From: Stropharia rugosoannulata
Taxonomy: Eukaryota; Basidiomycota; Agaricomycetes; Agaricales; Strophariaceae
Assembly (NCBI GenBank): GCA_028532985.1
Contig: JANCIK010000003.1
Span: 3,482,001 to 3,546,000 of the forward strand
Length of the DNA: 64,000 nt
Direction of reading: 5' to 3'
The notes under the pieces were generated by a model, which saw nothing but the letters and a program-made list of their open reading frames with translations, searched no databases and was not told the DNA's origin. This document shows positions 1-13,999 of the stretch, one piece after another. The position numbers and the translations under genes were made by a program. Numbering within the stretch: the first letter of the stretch is position 1; every line of letters begins with the position of its first letter.

Positions 1-411
1 TGATGATTCAGACAATTGCAATCACTTGGCAATCACGAAGACGGAAGCCGTGGGAATAACTGCTCGATGCAAGTTCATTGTAATTATACCTTGAACATAC
101 TTGGTAATTGTCATCAGCAAACTGCGGGTGACTCGCGACCAACTCGCGACGTAGTGTCGTCGTAGTGCTCCATAGCACTGCGCACTACAGACTCACAAAA
201 TTGGGTAGTTCCATTTCCACTTCACTTGAACTCAAGGTGCAATAGCGTGGGAACTAAGTTGGAACAATATTAAAATTTGATTAAAATCGCAAATGTCAGT
301 CTTTCAAGAAATTGCAGATGCTAGCATATCACAAGTGCTACTGCATACGTAGTACCGCGGGCCTATTTACAAGTTTGACAGTTCCACTCGAGTCTTCGCT
401 TGGTCTCTGCT
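1..411. other. Intergenic, upstream of the APH-fold gene
   Basis: No gene or RNA is recognisable here. It presumably contains the promoter and 5' leader of the gene starting at 412. Confidence 0.4.
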
Positions 412-2273
412 ATGGGGGCCTGGACTAAAACATTCCGTAGCATCCGGCAGAGAGGCCGCATATCCGTTGTCCCCTTCACACCTTTGCAGCAGACATCGTT
501 TTTCTACGGAGCGGATCGATTCCTGTATAACGAGGATGCTCGTGAGTCGGAAAACAGAGGCGAATGTTTATTCTCTTAACTAACACCTCATATTATGAAA
601 GAGTTGTCATACAGACGCGTCGACTTTGACGTAGATGAGCTGCAACGTGTTGCATGCAAAGCCGTCGGTGCAAACGGTTGTACGTCGTTTAGCCGTTTTG
701 GTGCAGGTGAGTTTCCATATATGTATCATATAGAAGCTTATTTACAACTCATCGTTTACTACTAGAATACTCGGGAGGATTAAACCGTACATTCCGTCTA
801 ACATTCGATAACGGGAAAGAGGCAATTGTACGAATCCCGACTCGTGTTGCGAGTCCTGCATTCTATGCCACAGCGAGTGAAGTCGCTACTCTTGAGTTTG
901 CAAGGGAGGTACTCGACATCCCGACCCCACGAGTGTTTACTTGGAATGCCCGGAAAGAAAACGACGTCGGCGCCGAGTACATCATCATGGAAAAGATGCC
1001 AGGCGTTAATTTAATTGAGCGTTGCGACAGTATTACACGCGAAACGGCCTTGGCGGTCCTCACCGATGTATACAAAATCGAGTCTTCTTTTGGGCATGCT
1101 TCATTTGCATCGTACGGAAGTATCTACTTCAAGGAGGATGTACCTTTGCATGTGCAGGACGTGCCACTTTTCGACGCCAATCAACTACAGAAAACTAATG
1201 AGGAACGCATGCGCAGGCTGTCTCAGGCAAGCGAGAAATACCGTATAGGTCCAATAGCAGATCAACAATGGTGGCGAAGGGAGCGAGCTTCAATGAGTGC
1301 TGACCGCGGACCGTGTACATTATTCTAAACTCGTTCCAAATCAGTTTCACTGATTGAGTCTTTAACAGGGTCAAATTTCTCTTCAATGCTCAAAGCTGCC
1401 ATTTCTCTGGAGCGTTCATGGATAACCCAACACTCTGAGTCAAACTCTTTACCACTTCACCGCCAGTTCCCTCATTACGACGCTTCCGAACACTTGAAAC
1501 TGCTGGATATGTGTTCAGCAATCATCCCGATAATTCAACCTCTGGATGAGTTTGCTACGCCAACATTGTGGCATCCTAATCTAAATCGGAGCAACCTGCT
1601 CGTGGCTGAAACCGGTCCCGCTCATATTACTGGAGTTGTAGACTGGCAGCATGCCACTGTTACCCCATTCGCCTGTCAGGCTCAACATCCTCCTGCATTT
1701 ACTTATGATGGCAAACGAATTCCCTTCGAAACTCCATCTCCTACGTTTATCCCAAAACTCCCTGGAAATTTTGATTCACTCCCACTGGAAGAACAAGAAA
1801 TGTGTAAGGCTGAGTTAAAATATGCATTCCAGGATCAGATGTATAAACTGCTCATCATGAAGGATAACAATGACCTGAGGAGGCGCGATGCTCTTTCATG
1901 GAAATTCAACATGGTCGCTACTCTAATGACCAACACCATACTACGATGTTGGACTGATAGCATCGTTCCTTTGCGTCAACTTATAATTATCGTCCAGGAG
2001 GCGTGCGCAAAAGACGGCATCCCTTGCCCAACTTTCTTTACAGACGACGAGATCAACGCGCACCGCTTGGAGACAGAACGGAACATACGGTACAATGACG
2101 CGCTTCTTGATTTGCAAGCGCGGATCCCGTGTTGGACTGATGGCAGGATTCCTGGTGCATACTATGCTGACCTACAAAGAAACGTTGAAAGAGAACGCAG
2201 GGTATGGGATGAAAAGGCCCAAGGGGGTCCATTTCCTTTCAACGATGGAATGTGGTCATACTATCTTAATTAA
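412..2273 (+). CDS. APH-fold (AIM9-like) phosphotransferase family protein, probable pseudokinase
   Basis: Four exons (412-541, 602-706, 766-1314, 1369-2273) give 562 aa. The protein has the order of the fungal aminoglycoside-phosphotransferase/AIM9 family. It begins with an N-terminal lobe with a Gly-rich turn (FGAEYSGGLNRTF) and the VRIPTR strand. The helix segment ASEVATLEFAR and the hinge strand GAEYIIMEKMPG follow, then RGPW after the third intron, then the catalytic-loop region. The loop reads HPNLNRSN (residues 330-337), where active relatives have H-x-D-x4-N, so the catalytic Asp is Asn332. The metal-binding Asp of the later DWQH motif is kept (Asp353). Substrates of this family are unknown; yeast AIM9 is mitochondrial. 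The start was chosen because exon 1 splices in frame into the conserved N-lobe. The fold assignment is firm; loss of activity is inferred from one residue. Confidence 0.88.
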
Positions 2274-3098
2274 TGAATGAAGTTGGCTTGCTATATATAC
2301 TTTACATACACAGTTGATTTCGAATGTCGACCATTTCCTGTCACGGTGAATGCACTGGTCAGGCAGAAACTGGCTTCTAAGATCAGATATTCGACTTTTA
2401 CCCATTTTATTGTGTTTGGTAAGCAAAAGACGTCCCAGCTTTGAAATATTTTATATCATGTTTTACAGGACGATATCTGTTTAGGCACAAGCACATCTGA
2501 AGAACTTTAAACTGATGGGGACGATGAGTAGTAGCAGATCGACCACAAAGAGGGGACCGTTGTGGATTGAATAGATTGGAAAGGTCTACATAAACATCGA
2601 CAGCGTACATTCCAGGGTATTGGGGAATGGCTGCGCAGTAGGTGGCCTTTCTTGAAGAATCTGACGGTCGAACCCCAAGCGCAGCGGTCTTCGTGGAACG
2701 GGGCGTCTGCAACTGTCATCGGCAATCTTGGCACAGCAAGGCCGAGAAGTTGATCAAGGGCTGTTCTTTTATGTGAAATGAAAGATGCCTTTGGTTCGCG
2801 TAGTGAGTAGTACTAATATCGCCAAAGTATCGCCGCTGAGTCCAGAGTAATATAAGCGATACATTCTACACTGTATTAAAGGTTACGATGCGTATCTATT
2901 CAGCGTCAGCTTGCGACTGAGGAACTGCGCACGGACTGTGCATGGCTGTAGTGGAGTGTAGTGGTTGCGGAAAGAATCGCTTGGCGGAAAAGTGGTGGCA
3001 AGCGATAAAGAAGGCGTGGGAAGTTGCTACAGGGTAAATGAAAGTTATCTTGCTGCATCTCTTGAACAGCAGCCACAACGGCCGTAGTGCCTAGCTAG
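2274..3098. other. Intergenic, APH-fold gene to VPS4
   Basis: It holds the 3' end of the APH gene and the VPS4 promoter. Short minus-strand open stretches lie between 2407 and 2734, but neither a splice pattern nor a family supports them. Confidence 0.4.
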
Positions 3099-4703
<1,605 letters not shown>

Positions 4704-5156
4704 AGCATGTATCCATGATTATTTGTTTTCTGTAATATTTACCGGGATCGGGATCAAATTGGCTCCAATACTATGTATATCGCTTTCTTGGATAGATGCC
4801 TGGACTTGACCATATCCTTTGAAGTTTGAATGGGCTTCGGGTGACAACTCTGGCACATCACACTCAAGTGAGGGCTACCTTTGGCATTAATATGTGTCGG
4901 GCCTCGTTTTCTTTTGGATATGTTGCGAAGGTCGATTACGTTACCTCGTCTTCAAATTTTCGTTTGTATATGCCCGCCAAATGTCTGCACTTATGTCGTT
5001 ACTGGACTGCAATTAACAGCATTCGCAGTGCACCTAATCCAATCTAATCTAAATTCTTAATTGGATCACGTGGTCTAATTGAACCCCTTGCTCCAACTCG
5101 ACGCTCGAACAATCGTTCCAAATCTTTTCTACAACTTTCTCTTATCGACCTCCAAA
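4704..5156. other. Intergenic, VPS4 to CAND1
   Basis: This is the 3' flank of VPS4 and promoter of CAND1. I see no other feature. Confidence 0.4.
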
Positions 5157-8100
5157 ATGACTAAGGTATACCTAATGAATAGTCTCATCGAAAAGGCATG
5201 CTTTAGATATCCCTATCTTGTGTTCAGCCTATTGACATCGTGTACAGATGCAGTCCCCGGACCAGGACTTCAGGTAAATGCAAAAGAGACGCGTCTTGAT
5301 CTCGATTATGGATGCTTAAACTTATGGCAGGTTCATGGGGCTGAACGATTTAATGACAGAGATACGGCAGGAGCCATCCTCCTTTCAGGGAGATGAGCCG
5401 ATGGAGACAAAGGTCCTCACTATGGTGCTCGCGCTGGTTGAAGACAAGATTTCAGAAGTGAAGAATCAGGCAGTCAAATGGTGAGTATTCAACAACCACA
5501 TTGTATCCATGACAAATTTAATGCATTTGTAGTCTGGGGCAACTCATCAAGATTCTGAGGCAATCGCAGATGGAGCTTGTCGTGGATAAGCTAATCGATT
5601 TCTCCGGTGGAAAGGACGAAGAGCTTAGGGATATATCTGGGCTTGGTGTGTTCTCGTATCTATCATATGAAGGCTTTAGCCTCTAATCAGACTGCTCTTG
5701 CGTAGCGTTGAAGACAATCACCGCTGAGCTGCCCCCTGATGGCAAGATTGCGGCTACTGCATGTGCGAAACTGACGCCCAAGCTCCTGGGCCAAATCCAG
5801 AACGTAAGTTCGGCGCGTCTAGGTTCTGCCCTTTCTGAGATGATTTTCAGCCAAACACCCCTCCAGAAGCGCTTGTCGAGTCACTCTCTATTCTTTCTAT
5901 CCTGATCAGCCGCTTCCCGAATCACGTCGCTGCCGTGAACTACTCTCCTACTCCGTTGAACGTGCTCGCGCCTCTACTTAGCCATGCGCGTCCTATGGTG
6001 CGGAAGAGAGCGATAACCACGCTTTCACAATTTATTCCTATATCCAACCCTGCTGTATTTGCCGATCTATTGAATACCGATCTTCTGCCCAACCTTCTTC
6101 CCACAGCCGGCATCGACAAGCAAAGGACTACGGTACAGCTTGTTGCAGCCGTCGCGCGTCACTCACCTGCGCAGGTCGCTCCCGTACTCAGCAGTATTGT
6201 TCCCCAAATTCTACAAGCTGCGGACAAATCGGACGACGAACTTAGGGAAGGGTCTCTTCAGGTACTTATATAAGTTGACCTGTTATTTGAGGATGCATTA
6301 TTAAATTCTCTGTAGGCTCTCGAGGCATTAGTGTTAAGATGCCCAACCGAGATTGACAGGTATCTCCCGGCTATCATTGAAGTCGCAAATAAGTATATCA
6401 AGTATGACCCTGTATGTTTCTACTTCGTCTTAATAATGATTTTACTCACCGAGTCCGGTAGAACTATGCTGGTGATGATTCGGATGCTGAGGGTGAAGAT
6501 GAGGATATGGCTGACCCGGATGACGATGACGATGACGAAGAGGATGCCGACGAGTATGTCCCTATGGCATTCATTCTGAATCATACTGATCCTCATCTCA
6601 TCGTCTGGTAGATATTCAGATGACGAGGACACCTCTTACAAAATTCGTCGGTCAGCAACTAAGCTACTTGCAGCTATCATTGGAACACGACCAGACCGCT
6701 TGCTAAAAACCTACAAGGACATATCCCCCATCCTTATATCTCGCTTTGGCGACCGTGAGGAAACCGTCAGGCTTGAAGTTTGGGCTACATACAGCACTCT
6801 ATTATCCCAAACAGCAGTCTACGGGGGTGCCCTGGATGTTAAGGACGAGGCTTCCCCCCGCGGCAAAAGAAAGCGGGATACGGAAGAGCCAATGGATGTC
6901 GAAGAAACGCCTTATACTCTTCTTAAATCACAAGTCCCTGGTCTGTCGAAGACCCTTTTGAACCAGCTCAAGTCTCCCAAGACTTCGCCCGCTGTCTTGC
7001 AAGCTGGGTTTGGCCTTTTGCACAGCCTTCTTAGCGTCCTCCCAGGTTCATTGGCGAACCAGGTCTCCCTGATCATCTCTACGTCCAAAGGCGTGCTCTC
7101 GCAACCTCCGACCACCTCTACTTCTACACTTCACCTCACCTGTTTATCCTTCCTCTCCCTATTCTTCTCCACTCATTCGCCAGATACATTTGAGGCGTCA
7201 CTGCCTACGATCACCCCCGTCTTGCTAAAGTCGCTGGCGGAAAGGCATCCTAGGATCGCATCAGAGTCATTCCGCGCCTTCTCTTCGCTGCTTGTCACAC
7301 TTAAACCAGTTAAGGCAAATGACTGGACTGATCCGCTCTACGACCAAGTTGTGAATAGGCTGAGCAGCCATGACACAGATGCCGAGGTACGCGCATCGGC
7401 GGAGGATTGTGTTGCGGACATTTGGATTTGCGCAACTCAGGTGGCGTCGTCGAAGGATTTGAAGGAGTGGGAATATATCTGCCGTACTACAGGAAAACAG
7501 GACAACGGTGTCAAAGTAATCACAAAGGTCGCTCGGGAGGTCGCCGTGGGCGATGCCTGGACAAACGGTTGTGTCGCGTGGTTGATGGGCTTGTTGAAGA
7601 ACAGTGGTAGAACAGGGAAGGCAGAGGTGTTTGCCGCATTGGATGTGTTATTGAGGACGTGAGTCTAGCCTAGTCGGCCCTTATACATAATACTGATCCC
7701 TTTTCTATGTAGGTATACCGCCATCCCAGCTGCGCTCCCTGGTCAGCTGGTGCCTCAAATCAAAGCATACATCTCCACTGCCGACATCTCCCTGCTCTCC
7801 CAGGCCCTTATAACGTTGTCTGTTCTGTTAGAACTGTCGCCCGCCACCACCTTCCCCCAAGTTGAACACGACCTGCTCAACGACATTTATAGCGTGTCCC
7901 ACTCACCGCTCATTTCTGGTGTTGCGCTCGAGTCGCTGTTCCGCTTCTTTGTTGCGCTCGTACAGGCGGATAACCAAATCGCCACGCACATTGTGCCAAA
8001 CTTGGTGTTTTGTGCAGAGAAAGCCCCAAAGGGCGAATCGAGCCCAGCTAATGTGGCCAAGTGCATTGGAAATGTTGTCAAGAATCAGCTCGGCGTTGCG

Positions 8101-9720
8101 GCTGGAACTATTGCGGAATACTCCAAGAATCTTAAAGTCAATTAATATGCGTAATGCTTTAGTTCTCGCATCTGATTTATCTTGTTCACAGGCTACATCC
8201 AAAGCAACGCCTTCGCTCACCATTCTCAGTTTATTAATTATGGGCGAGATTGGCCGCTTTGTGTAAGCCTCGGTCCTCTCTCGGGTATGCCCGCCACCCC
8301 AAGTACTGATGCTATGATCATTTCTTTAGGGACATGTCCAATCAGAAAGACATATTCGCGTATGTCGTCGCCCACTTCGCAGCCGATCAGGAAGATATGC
8401 GTGCAGCAGCGGCATTTGCAGCCGGTGAGGAATCCTGGCCAACTGCGCTTGTGAATAATATAACTAATTCGTCATGGAAGGTAACATCGCCATTGGGAAT
8501 CTGCATCAGTTCTTGCCCGCCATCGTTAAGATGGTTGAAAGTGACCCCAAGAAACGTTTGCTTGCTTTGCACGCTGCGAAAGAGGTGTGCTGCATCTATT
8601 TCTGGGTTCCTGTGTGCCTTTGTTCATGGAGTAAACGTCAGGTTGTCACTCATTGCTCACAAGGCCAACTGGAGGGCGTGGCGGACCTACTCTGGGGACC
8701 GCTGTTTGAGAACTCACAGAACGCCGAGGAGTCTACACGCAATGTAGCTGCTGCATGCCTCGGAAAACTCGCTACAACCCACCCCTCGCGATATCTGCCG
8801 CAATTGCACGTACGTAGCCTTGAAGCGATGCCGATGACTTAAAATATATTAATGGCTTATAAACAGGCCCGAATCAAGGATCCCAACGCCGATACACGCG
8901 CTACCGTTGTTTCTGCGATTCGATACACCTTTACAGATACCTCCCGCTCCTTCGATGAGGTCTTCTCTCCTCTACTTGTCGATTTCTTGTCTCTCATGGC
9001 AGATGAGAACTTGGTATGTTATTTTTAGATTAAGCGAGTCCACGTCTTAATTTAGCATACAGGTCGTCCGCAGGCTTGCTCTGTCGGCGCTGAACTCTGC
9101 GGCCCGAGCGAAACCCCATCTCGTCAGGGACCACCTCGTCGCTTTGCTGCCCAACCTGTACAAGGAGACAGTCATCGACCCCACCTTGATTAGAACAGTA
9201 CAGATGGGACCATGGTCTCACAAGGTGGATGATGGATTGGATACACGGAAGACTGCATACGAAACGATGTACACATTGGTATGCATCTTTTAGCTGTGAC
9301 ATATTCCGGATTGGGCTAATTGGGCGCTCCGTCCAGCTCGATACATGTCTCTCCAAGCTGAATCTGCATGAGTTCCTGGGACGCGTCATCCCCGGTCTAT
9401 CAGATGATTCTGACGAGATCAAAGTGATCTCGCACATGATGCTCTTCCGTCTGTCGCAGGTGGCGCCAGCGGCAGTCGCGCAGCGCCTGGAGGAGGCCGC
9501 GCCCCAGCTGGAGAAGACGATGAAGGGCGCGAATGTGACGAAGGACACGGTGAAGCAGGACCTCGAGCGGGCCGCGGAGCTGCAGCGCAGCGCCCTGCGC
9601 GCGGTTGCGGCGCTGAGCAAGATCAGCACAGGCGTCAGCCCCAAGTTTGATCTGATGGTTGAAGAGCTGAAGAAAAACCCGACGTGGAGTAATGAGTTCC
9701 GGGAGCTGGGAGGCCAGTGA
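5157..9720 (+). CDS. CAND1: Cullin-associated NEDD8-dissociated protein 1 (TIP120)
   Basis: Seventeen exons join to 1226 aa, almost the length of human CAND1 (1230). The protein is HEAT repeats throughout. The N-terminus reads MTKVYLMNSLIEK|MQSPDQDF and matches the family. An Asp/Glu-rich loop (about residues 310-345, exons 7-8) sits where CAND1 proteins carry an acidic insertion. The C-terminal part has the family blocks EESTRNVAAACLGKL, QMGPWSHKVDDGLDTRK and VKQDLERAAELQRSALRAV. CAND1 wraps un-neddylated cullin-Rbx1 and exchanges substrate receptors of SCF ligases. Intron 1 (5196-5247) uses a GC donor; exon 2 is 26 nt. The remaining exons are 5331-5480, 5533-5645, 5706-5803, 5851-6261, 6316-6411, 6462-6553, 6612-7658, 7713-8136, 8192-8262, 8330-8424, 8481-8584, 8642-8809, 8867-9013, 9063-9278 and 9337-9720. 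Confidence 0.96.
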
Positions 9721-10389
9721 TGATCGACGTCTGCCTAGCGATTGACGTAAAATTACACTGTTAGACGATTTTCTTCTGCTATGCTGTAAATTTCCCGTTT
9801 TCTGCTGTATGTAGTACATCTTGCTAAAGATATCAATCACATCGATGCCATCGAGTCGATCAGGCTGTGTGTCAATGCCACGCGAATGATATGCCAGGGG
9901 GGAATGAACACAAAGACCCTTGCCCGCCGCAGGCATTCCCTGGGGTTGTGGGAGCGGACGCTTCGCGCCATTGAAAGCGCTGGTACGCGCCGTGGGGCAA
10001 GCGAATGCCGCTGAGTCCCAAGTATAGCAGCTTAACCTGGATCTGATTGTTTGAATGGGGATATTTATAGTGAGCTGGGGCTCGCGATCCCAACGTGTTT
10101 GCCAGCAGTCAGAACGAGGATGTGTCTGGCTTTCGTGCTGCCTGGACAAGAGGCAATTGTTTGCGGCGGGGACTGCGGGCCAGGAGGCCGGGTGCCGAAA
10201 AAGGATGGAGACAATGACCGAGTCAACAGTTGTTTGTTAGGCGTGGCATCCGGGTGGCACTGCCTTGGAATCATATAAAGAGCCGCCATCTCCGCACTCG
10301 CCTTGTCTCCCACAATACGTACAATCTACCTCCGTCCCCTTGCAACTGATCCGGGTGCCTCCTCCCCCTCTATCTTTGAAAGTCGTGAA
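9721..10389. other. Intergenic, CAND1 to small barrel-like protein
   Basis: It holds the CAND1 3' flank and the promoter of the next gene, with a TATA-like element listed separately. No other coding signal is convincing. Confidence 0.4.
10271..10279 (+). promoter_or_regulatory. TATA-like box
   Basis: The string catataaag lies about 112-120 bp before the chosen ATG at 10390. It is followed by a pyrimidine-rich stretch typical of a fungal transcription start region. This supports a start at 10390 with a leader of roughly 80 nt. Confidence 0.45.
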
Positions 10390-11003
10390 ATGCCAGTTGC
10401 TAGTACAAGTAAACGAGTGGATCGCAAAGCTGTTGCCAAGCGTCCGCACAGAATATCATCTTCTTCTCGTGCCTCCAAAATGCTACGTGTCATAACCGAG
10501 CCCGAGGTTCACGCGCTGAACGAAGCGCTGCACAATGCCGCACTCGCGCAGTACAGTTTTGAAAATCTGAATAAGCCTTGCGAGTACCCGTTCAAGGTCG
10601 GTACTTTATTGTCTTGCGGCGCGGGTCCGAAGCGCCTGTCCGGGCGATATGCTTATGCTCACCTTGCCTTTTCCAGACGCAGGACATCGTGTGGGTGCGC
10701 ACGAAAGGTGACATCTGGACCTCTGGTAAGGTGTGTGGGCGGGTCCGTGTGGGCCCCACACGGAACGTAGGTTCTTCTTCTCTCCATCTATGTCACGGCG
10801 CCTCACTGCTTTCTGCACAGCACCAACAGGGCTTCTGGTACCATGTAAACTTCGGGCCTAAGTTCAATGTTCGCAAATACTTCGCGCCCATGAATGGCGA
10901 GATCAAGCCCGACACGCGACAAGTTCGCAAACTGCTCCGTGACGAGGGCTGGCTCGCGTCAGAGTCGGACAGCGACGATACGCATTCCGAGTACATAGAA
11001 TGA
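10390..11003 (+). CDS. Small conserved fungal protein with a Tudor/SH3-barrel-like core
   Basis: Three exons (10390-10596, 10677-10766, 10821-11003) encode 159 aa. The N-terminus (about 35 residues) is basic and Ser-rich. The core reads FKTQDIVWVRTKGDIWTSGKV then GFWYHVNFGPKFNVRKYFAP. The 'D-x-VWVRT-K-x3-W-x-x-G-x-V' spacing resembles small beta-barrel domains (Tudor, PWWP, SH3-like), but I cannot assign a named family. The C-terminus ends in an acidic tail (SESDSDDTHSEYIE). Similar short proteins are, to my knowledge, common in mushroom genomes and uncharacterised. An in-frame ATG at MLRVITEPE is an alternative start. Function is unknown; chromatin or RNA binding would be a guess. Confidence 0.75.
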
Positions 11004-11874
11004 CGCCCGATACAGTCGCCGCCGTTCCGCGTGTTTTCATGAGTCGACATGACGTAGATGTAGCTTAATCCATTCGTAATAATCTTGTATTTATCGCAAC
11101 CTATGTATCCCTGGCATCCAGTTTTGTACAATACATCGCTCTTTTGGACTCGACAGGTGTTCTCTGCTTAAGCATTTAGTCTGCGGCCGCCGCCCCCTGG
11201 ACAGCTTGAACTCAGAACAGTTGGCGGCTGATGATCATTTCCGCATATTTTTGCGAATTCTATGTGGTTCACAGGGCCTATGCAAGCCTATACACAGTCA
11301 ATCTGTTGGCTGAAGCTTCTTTCTGTTATATGCCGAGCTTGAAAGAATAATCCGGTGTCAATCATGCCTGAAGCTTGAAGTAATATGAGTGCAAAATTGT
11401 TCCATCAGTTGGTTTCCATCCCTCTCATATACGAATTAATGTTCTACATAAAGACTTGACAGGCTTGACATAGATTCTTATGATACCCTCCACCGCTCTG
11501 TCCACATAAAACACGATGAGTTCCTGGTCCACTCATACAGTGAATAAGAAATTTGCGGGGGCGTGGCGGTAACTGCCTATGTCGTTGTGTATAGTGTACC
11601 ACCATCTCTGCCACACCCGGCTTATACATACATAGTGATAGAGCATCCGTATCATCGTCTCAATATTGAATGGGCAGCTCAATGTCCCCGTGCCAGGCAA
11701 CATGGCAGGGTGACTGTTGCAGCCGATCTGCTAGCGTCTGCTAAATTACTATTTTTAGACGCTCATCATGTCATAGTACACTTTGCTCTGAACCCTCCTG
11801 TCACCTATATACATTGCACGATAAATCAGCAATGAACCTGATATCCCCTTGCTATATACCCCTCCTGCAGCACA
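11004..11874. other. Intergenic before the first 7TM gene
   Basis: AT-rich flanking DNA with no supported gene. A TATA-like stretch (ctatatacc) lies about 20-25 bp before the ATG at 11875. Confidence 0.35.
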
Positions 11875-13178
11875 ATGGATTTCAACCCCAGCCTATGCAC
11901 ACCTGACTACGTGCAGTTCCTAAACGAGACGAACGACAAATGGCTGCAATCCGTGACCTTCGCCTACGTAGCGTACGGCATTGAGTTGACCTTTTACCTT
12001 ATGTGCTGCATCGCACTTACCAAGGGGGCGGATGTGAAGCGTCAGAGGTGGCCTTCGCGCCAGAATTCACTATTTATTCTGTATATCACGACTATGATGA
12101 TCCTCAGCACGATTGTGCTCGTTTCTACCGTCCAAGGGACGACGTCGTCACTCGTTTATTCTGGATGCTGGGATCCCAACATCAACCCTGCCGGTCCTGG
12201 CCTTACGTTAATGGGCTTCAGGACGTGGCCGTTGTTAAATTTAGGAGCAGACGGGCTTTTGGTTAGTGGTCCACTTCATTGCATGGAATAGTAAATTTGA
12301 AGATTGACCGAATATATGTGGTCACCTAACTGGTCAGCTATGGCGATGCTTTGTACTTTATCGTGGCACAACTGCTGTCCCTATCTGGGTGTCCATGGCA
12401 TTTCCATGCCTGCTATATATCGGAATATTCGGTACGCTTTAAATGAGCCATGTTTACTGTGATCATATTCAACTTACATACACACTTACTTCACTTCTAA
12501 GCAACCAACATATTTATTCAAGTGCCCGTGGTATACAGCCCGGCCGAAGAATTTTTGCACCAGCTTATTCTACCCTGCTTCACGCTCGCGCTTAACGTCA
12601 TCGTAACGACGATGATCGTGCTGCGCCTCCTCATCTACCGGCATCGTGCCGCCGCGACGCTCGGCTCCGCATACGGGCAGCACTACACGAGCATCACCAC
12701 CATCCTCGTCGAGTCCGCCGCGCTCATCGTGTTCTTCAACGTGTTCTTCATTCTGTCGATCACAGCCCTAAACAACAGCCAGACGTACATTGCCTTCCAG
12801 GGGCTCATACATATCCAGGTGGGCCGATACACTTCTGCGCCTCGCGCGTGCTGCATCTGGGAGCTGAGCCTTGTCTTGCTGATGCTATATTTATCGCTTG
12901 CGCGCGCGCGCACATAGGTTCTGTCGCCGTTTTTTATTATATTCCGCGTGGCACAGGGCAAGGCGTGGGCCGGCACGGATAGCATGGGTACGTATACGGC
13001 GAATATCAGCGCGCGGAGCGAAGCGAGCAATCCGGTAGGCACGCCTATGACCATCCGCATCATGAAAACGCAAGCGACAGACGCGGCGGCGCTAGATGCG
13101 GAATCAGAGCTGGGAATGAATTTCAGCAAGGGGCGCTCTGAGACGCTCCACGAGATGGATTCGGAGGTGTATCCCTGA
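11875..13178 (+). CDS. Orphan seven-transmembrane protein (Agaricomycete family)
   Basis: Four exons (11875-12261, 12338-12431, 12502-12818, 12918-13178) encode 352 aa. Hydrophobic segments occur at FAYVAYGIELTFYLMCCIAL, LFILYITTMMILSTIVLVS, VPIWVSMAFPCLLYIGIF, LILPCFTLALNVIVTTMIVL, SAALIVFFNVFFILSITAL and VLSPFFIIF, with another near DGLLLWRCFVLY. That gives about seven helices with an extracellular N-terminus and a Ser/Thr-rich cytoplasmic tail after residue 280. The DGLL(L/Y)WRC(F/Y)V block after helix 3 recurs across many mushroom proteins annotated only as hypothetical. The family looks GPCR-like but has no known ligand or G protein. A second, more distant member lies at 51193-52403. Intron 3 ends in a (GC)n tract immediately before the acceptor. 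Confidence 0.85.
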
Positions 13179-13999
13179 TGAGGACGCCGCTGCGTAGTTC
13201 CACTTCAATCAAATTACCTATGGCAGCAAGAATACATTTGTAGTGGTTTACGGTTCGTGTCTGTAGCCGATTGTTCCGTACAATGTCCGCTCGTTGACAA
13301 TGGTTGACGGGATCAACCAAGGATCAACCTATACTATCAACCTAATATATGTAGGACTTACTACATAGTGAATTCATTTGTACAGAATATTTAGCGTCTA
13401 TGTTAGCAACTAAAACTAAACCCACGACTTCGCATTGATTGCGAGGTAACGGTACTGTATGGCGACAAATATCGGGGCGATTACTTAAATCTCCGCTTCA
13501 ACACGGACCATTTCAGTGCGGCCGTCGTACGGCAACCCGCTCCTTTAGCAGTGCTGCACCATTATCTGTCCTTTAATACTTGCAAAGTACATTTGTTTTC
13601 CATCCTATACAGACACCATGATCGAGCGCTAATGGTCTAAGAAGCCTAGAACTGGAGTATATGTCACTCTGCTATATAGTAGGTCATGTAGGACACTCGT
13701 ATATTCCGTAATTGACATTTTTCCTGTGCTTATAACAGAGCCTAACAGAGCTCGTATGTATGTGCATAGCTTCTTGGCAATTTTTGAAGTGGAGATACCT
13801 ATTAATAGCTTCCGAATACAGAGACCGTGAGTATGTGCGTAGGTTCAGTTGACAGAAATAGGACATGCACGCGGACCTAGAAAACGATGACATCAGTCTT
13901 GAGAAAGTTATAAGGGCATATCCAAAATCACGTTCAACTTCACCTCAAACCTCCTTTACAGCCTCCAAAAACATTTTCAAGCAAGTTCTATCTGCCAGC
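13179..13999. other. Intergenic before caleosin
   Basis: There is no independent gene. An in-frame upstream ATG at 13865 could extend the caleosin by 45 residues. Confidence 0.4.

Noticed and set aside
2407..2734. Minus-strand frames of 75-101 codons
   Set aside because: No family, no splice sites; consistent with chance in flanking DNA.
9030..10149. Long minus-strand frames opposite the last CAND1 exon
   Set aside because: Antisense shadow of a GC-rich, strongly conserved exon.
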